Below are positions 62,806-64,000 of a DNA stretch of 64,000 bases, piece by piece. The position numbers and the translations under genes were made by a program. The stretch is from Ochrobactrum sp. CM-21-5. Lineage in GTDB: Bacteria > Pseudomonadota > Alphaproteobacteria > Rhizobiales > Rhizobiaceae. The stretch is from positions 1-64,000 of the forward strand of contig NZ_JACLZJ010000002.1 of NCBI RefSeq assembly GCF_014253075.1. The letters are read 5' to 3'. The notes beneath the pieces were generated by a model, which saw nothing but the letters and a program-made list of their open reading frames with translations, had not been told where the DNA came from and ran no database searches. The number at the start of each line of letters is the position of its first letter. Positions within the stretch are counted from its first letter, which is position 1.

Positions 62806-63303
62806 GTGTCAGTCGATCTGGAAATGATTGTCAGCGAAGCGCAGGAAAACGAGAAGCCGGAGCTGCGTCTCTGGTTGCGTATGCTATCGACGACAAGGCT
62901 CATATCCCAGGAAATAAGGCGTCGCCTGCGCAATGAATTCGGGGCGACGCTACCGCAGTTCGACTTGCTCGCTCAGCTTTATCGCGAACCGGACGGTCTC
63001 AGGCTTGGGGAATTGTCACGGCGTACGATGGTCACTAACGGTAATGTTACGGGTCTGGTCGAACGATTGGAGGCTGACGGCCTGGTGCTGCGGGAAACAC
63101 CGGGCAATGATCGGCGCGTAACCGTCGCGCGTTTGACGGCAACAGGGCACGCCACTTTCACGAAGATAGCCAAAGCCCATGAGGGATGGCTCCGGGAAAT
63201 GATGGCAGATGTTGAACCGGAGATCGTCCACACATTGCTTGTGGACCTCGATCCGCTGAAGACGTCTGTCAGAAATCATCTTTCCGGTCCCGAAGACGAT
63301 TAG
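62806..63303 (+). CDS. MarR family transcriptional regulator
   Basis: A 165-residue MarR-type winged-helix protein. The recognition region is LRLGELSRRTMVTNGNVTGL and the wing contains ETPGNDRRVTVARLT (about 101-115). The GTG start at 62806 has AAGGAATTTC upstream. It is convergent with the 3-hydroxyacyl-CoA dehydrogenase gene, 40 bases apart. MarR proteins near fatty-acid or aromatic degradation genes often sense an acyl- or aryl-CoA intermediate, but here that is only contextual. Confidence 0.88.
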   Translation: MSVDLEMIVSEAQENEKPELRLWLRMLSTTRLISQEIRRRLRNEFGATLPQFDLLAQLYREPDGLRLGELSRRTMVTNGNVTGLVERLEADGLVLRETPGNDRRVTVARLTATGHATFTKIAKAHEGWLREMMADVEPEIVHTLLVDLDPLKTSVRNHLSGPEDD

Positions 63304-63343
63304 AGTCAATCGATATTCAGGTTTCGGGCGTGACGGCTGCCGC

Positions 63344-64000
63344 TCAAACGGCTTGGTTGCGCGCAACGAACATCGGGCCGCCCTTGATCGCGGGGAAACC
63401 ATAGCCATTGACCAGCACGAGATCGATGTCGTCGGCCCGTTGTACAACGCCTGTATCGAGCAAAGCTTTTCCCTCGCGCGCCATCGTGCCGAGAAGGCGT
63501 TGCATGATGTCCGAATCTGAAAAGTGTCGTGGGGTAATGCCGTGTCTGACGCGATAATCATCGATTAATGCGTGGACTTCAGGATCGATCTCACGAACGC
63601 CGTCCTGATAAATATGCCAGCCGCACCCCACCTTGCGACCGAAGCGGCCTGCTTCACATAATTTGTCAGCCACATCGAAATAGGGGGCATTGGGATCGCG
63701 TGCGGCGGCCTCTCTTTTGCGCCTTGCCCACGCTATTTCCAGGCCGACCATATCGTTGACGGCAAAAAGCCCCATCGGAAAGCCATAAGCCTCCATGGCC
63801 CGATCGACGTCTGCGGGATAGGCGCCTTCAGTGAGAATGGCTTCCGCTTCTGCGCGGTAGGCGGAAAAAATGCGATTGCCGACAAAGCCTTCACAAACGC
63901 CGGTGATAATAGGCAGTTTCTTCAGCATGCGAGCTAGTGCGATGCCGGTTGCAAGGGTTTCGTCCGATGTTTCGGCGCAGTGCACCACTTCCACCAGCCG
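63344..64000 (-). CDS. 3-hydroxyacyl-CoA dehydrogenase, C-terminal part (runs off window)
   Basis: The last 218 codons of a gene that continues past the window edge. The visible part contains the end of the NAD-binding domain (KKLPIITGVCEGFVGNRIF) and two 3HCDH C-terminal domains (about 45-120 and 150-210 of the fragment, with GYGFPAIKGGPMF near the end). This doubling is typical of FadB/FadJ-type multifunctional beta-oxidation proteins, which oxidise 3-hydroxyacyl-CoA to 3-ketoacyl-CoA. Whether an enoyl-CoA hydratase domain precedes it cannot be seen. Confidence 0.9.
   Translation of the reverse strand, partial: RLVEVVHCAETSDETLATGIALARMLKKLPIITGVCEGFVGNRIFSAYRAEAEAILTEGAYPADVDRAMEAYGFPMGLFAVNDMVGLEIAWARRKREAAARDPNAPYFDVADKLCEAGRFGRKVGCGWHIYQDGVREIDPEVHALIDDYRVRHGITPRHFSDSDIMQRLLGTMAREGKALLDTGVVQRADDIDLVLVNGYGFPAIKGGPMFVARNQAV

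Noticed and set aside
1-64000. tRNA, rRNA or phage attachment sites
   Set aside because: No cloverleaf-like sequence, rRNA segment or integrase gene was seen in any intergenic region; the accessory look comes from metabolic clusters and one IS end.

Overview
The window looks like chromosomal DNA of a Brucellaceae member, most likely an Ochrobactrum-type Brucella. The reasons are moderate GC content, a DUF1236 protein, a glpSTPQUV-type glycerol transporter, a choline-sulfate (betC/choX) locus with its dedicated LysR regulator, and a 105-bp palindromic repeat resembling the Bru-RS elements I remember from Brucella. This is inferred from gene content; no rRNA or other phylogenetic marker is present.

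Layout. 1-149: left end of an IS3-family element abutting a small DUF1236 gene. 683-2444: TetR regulator, SRPBCC protein and glutathione transferase in one operon with a clear palindromic operator. 2663-9699: CNNM/HlyC-type membrane protein, formate/nitrite-type channel, a trehalose locus (otsB, an iron-permease-like protein, otsA), several small proteins, and a glutaredoxin-MauE fusion. 9840-22082: a compact specialised-metabolite locus, all on the minus strand except the last gene. It contains a one-module polyketide synthase, a phosphopantetheinyl transferase, a fused fatty-acyl-AMP ligase/acyl-CoA dehydrogenase/ACP protein, a second acyl-CoA dehydrogenase and an SDR, with an FkbM methyltransferase facing the other way. 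22569-31393: the glycerol operon glpS-T-P-Q-U-V-K followed by an AraC regulator. 31402-32274: two small exported proteins. 32619-41855: an IclR regulator facing an oligopeptide-type ABC transporter operon that also carries MmgE/PrpD, a DAO-type flavoenzyme and a RidA protein. 42025-45269: a phosphate transporter and a uracil-type permease separated by the palindromic repeat. 45394-48621: a glycine-rich classical autotransporter. 48870-52677: a fluoroacetate-dehalogenase-like hydrolase and a NitT/TauT-type ABC transporter. 52692-56267: LysR regulator, choline-binding protein and choline-sulfatase. 56268-60365: a decayed LacI-like regulator, two intact palindromic operators and an operon of NCS2 permease, aminohydrolase and TauE exporter. 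60417-64000: GST, HxlR, MscS, MarR and the 3' part of a 3-hydroxyacyl-CoA dehydrogenase.

The most interesting system is at 9840-20632. The enzymes predict that a free fatty acid is activated as acyl-AMP, loaded on the ACP of the same polypeptide, desaturated by the fused dehydrogenase, extended by one malonate unit on the PKS, perhaps reduced by the SDR, and released by the PKS thioesterase. There is no NRPS partner, so the product would be a small modified fatty acid or a decarboxylation product of one. Other points worth checking are the complementary degeneracy of the two glycerol-transporter ATPases, a haloacetate-dehalogenase-like enzyme that has lost one usual catalytic acid, and a dead repressor next to live-looking operators.
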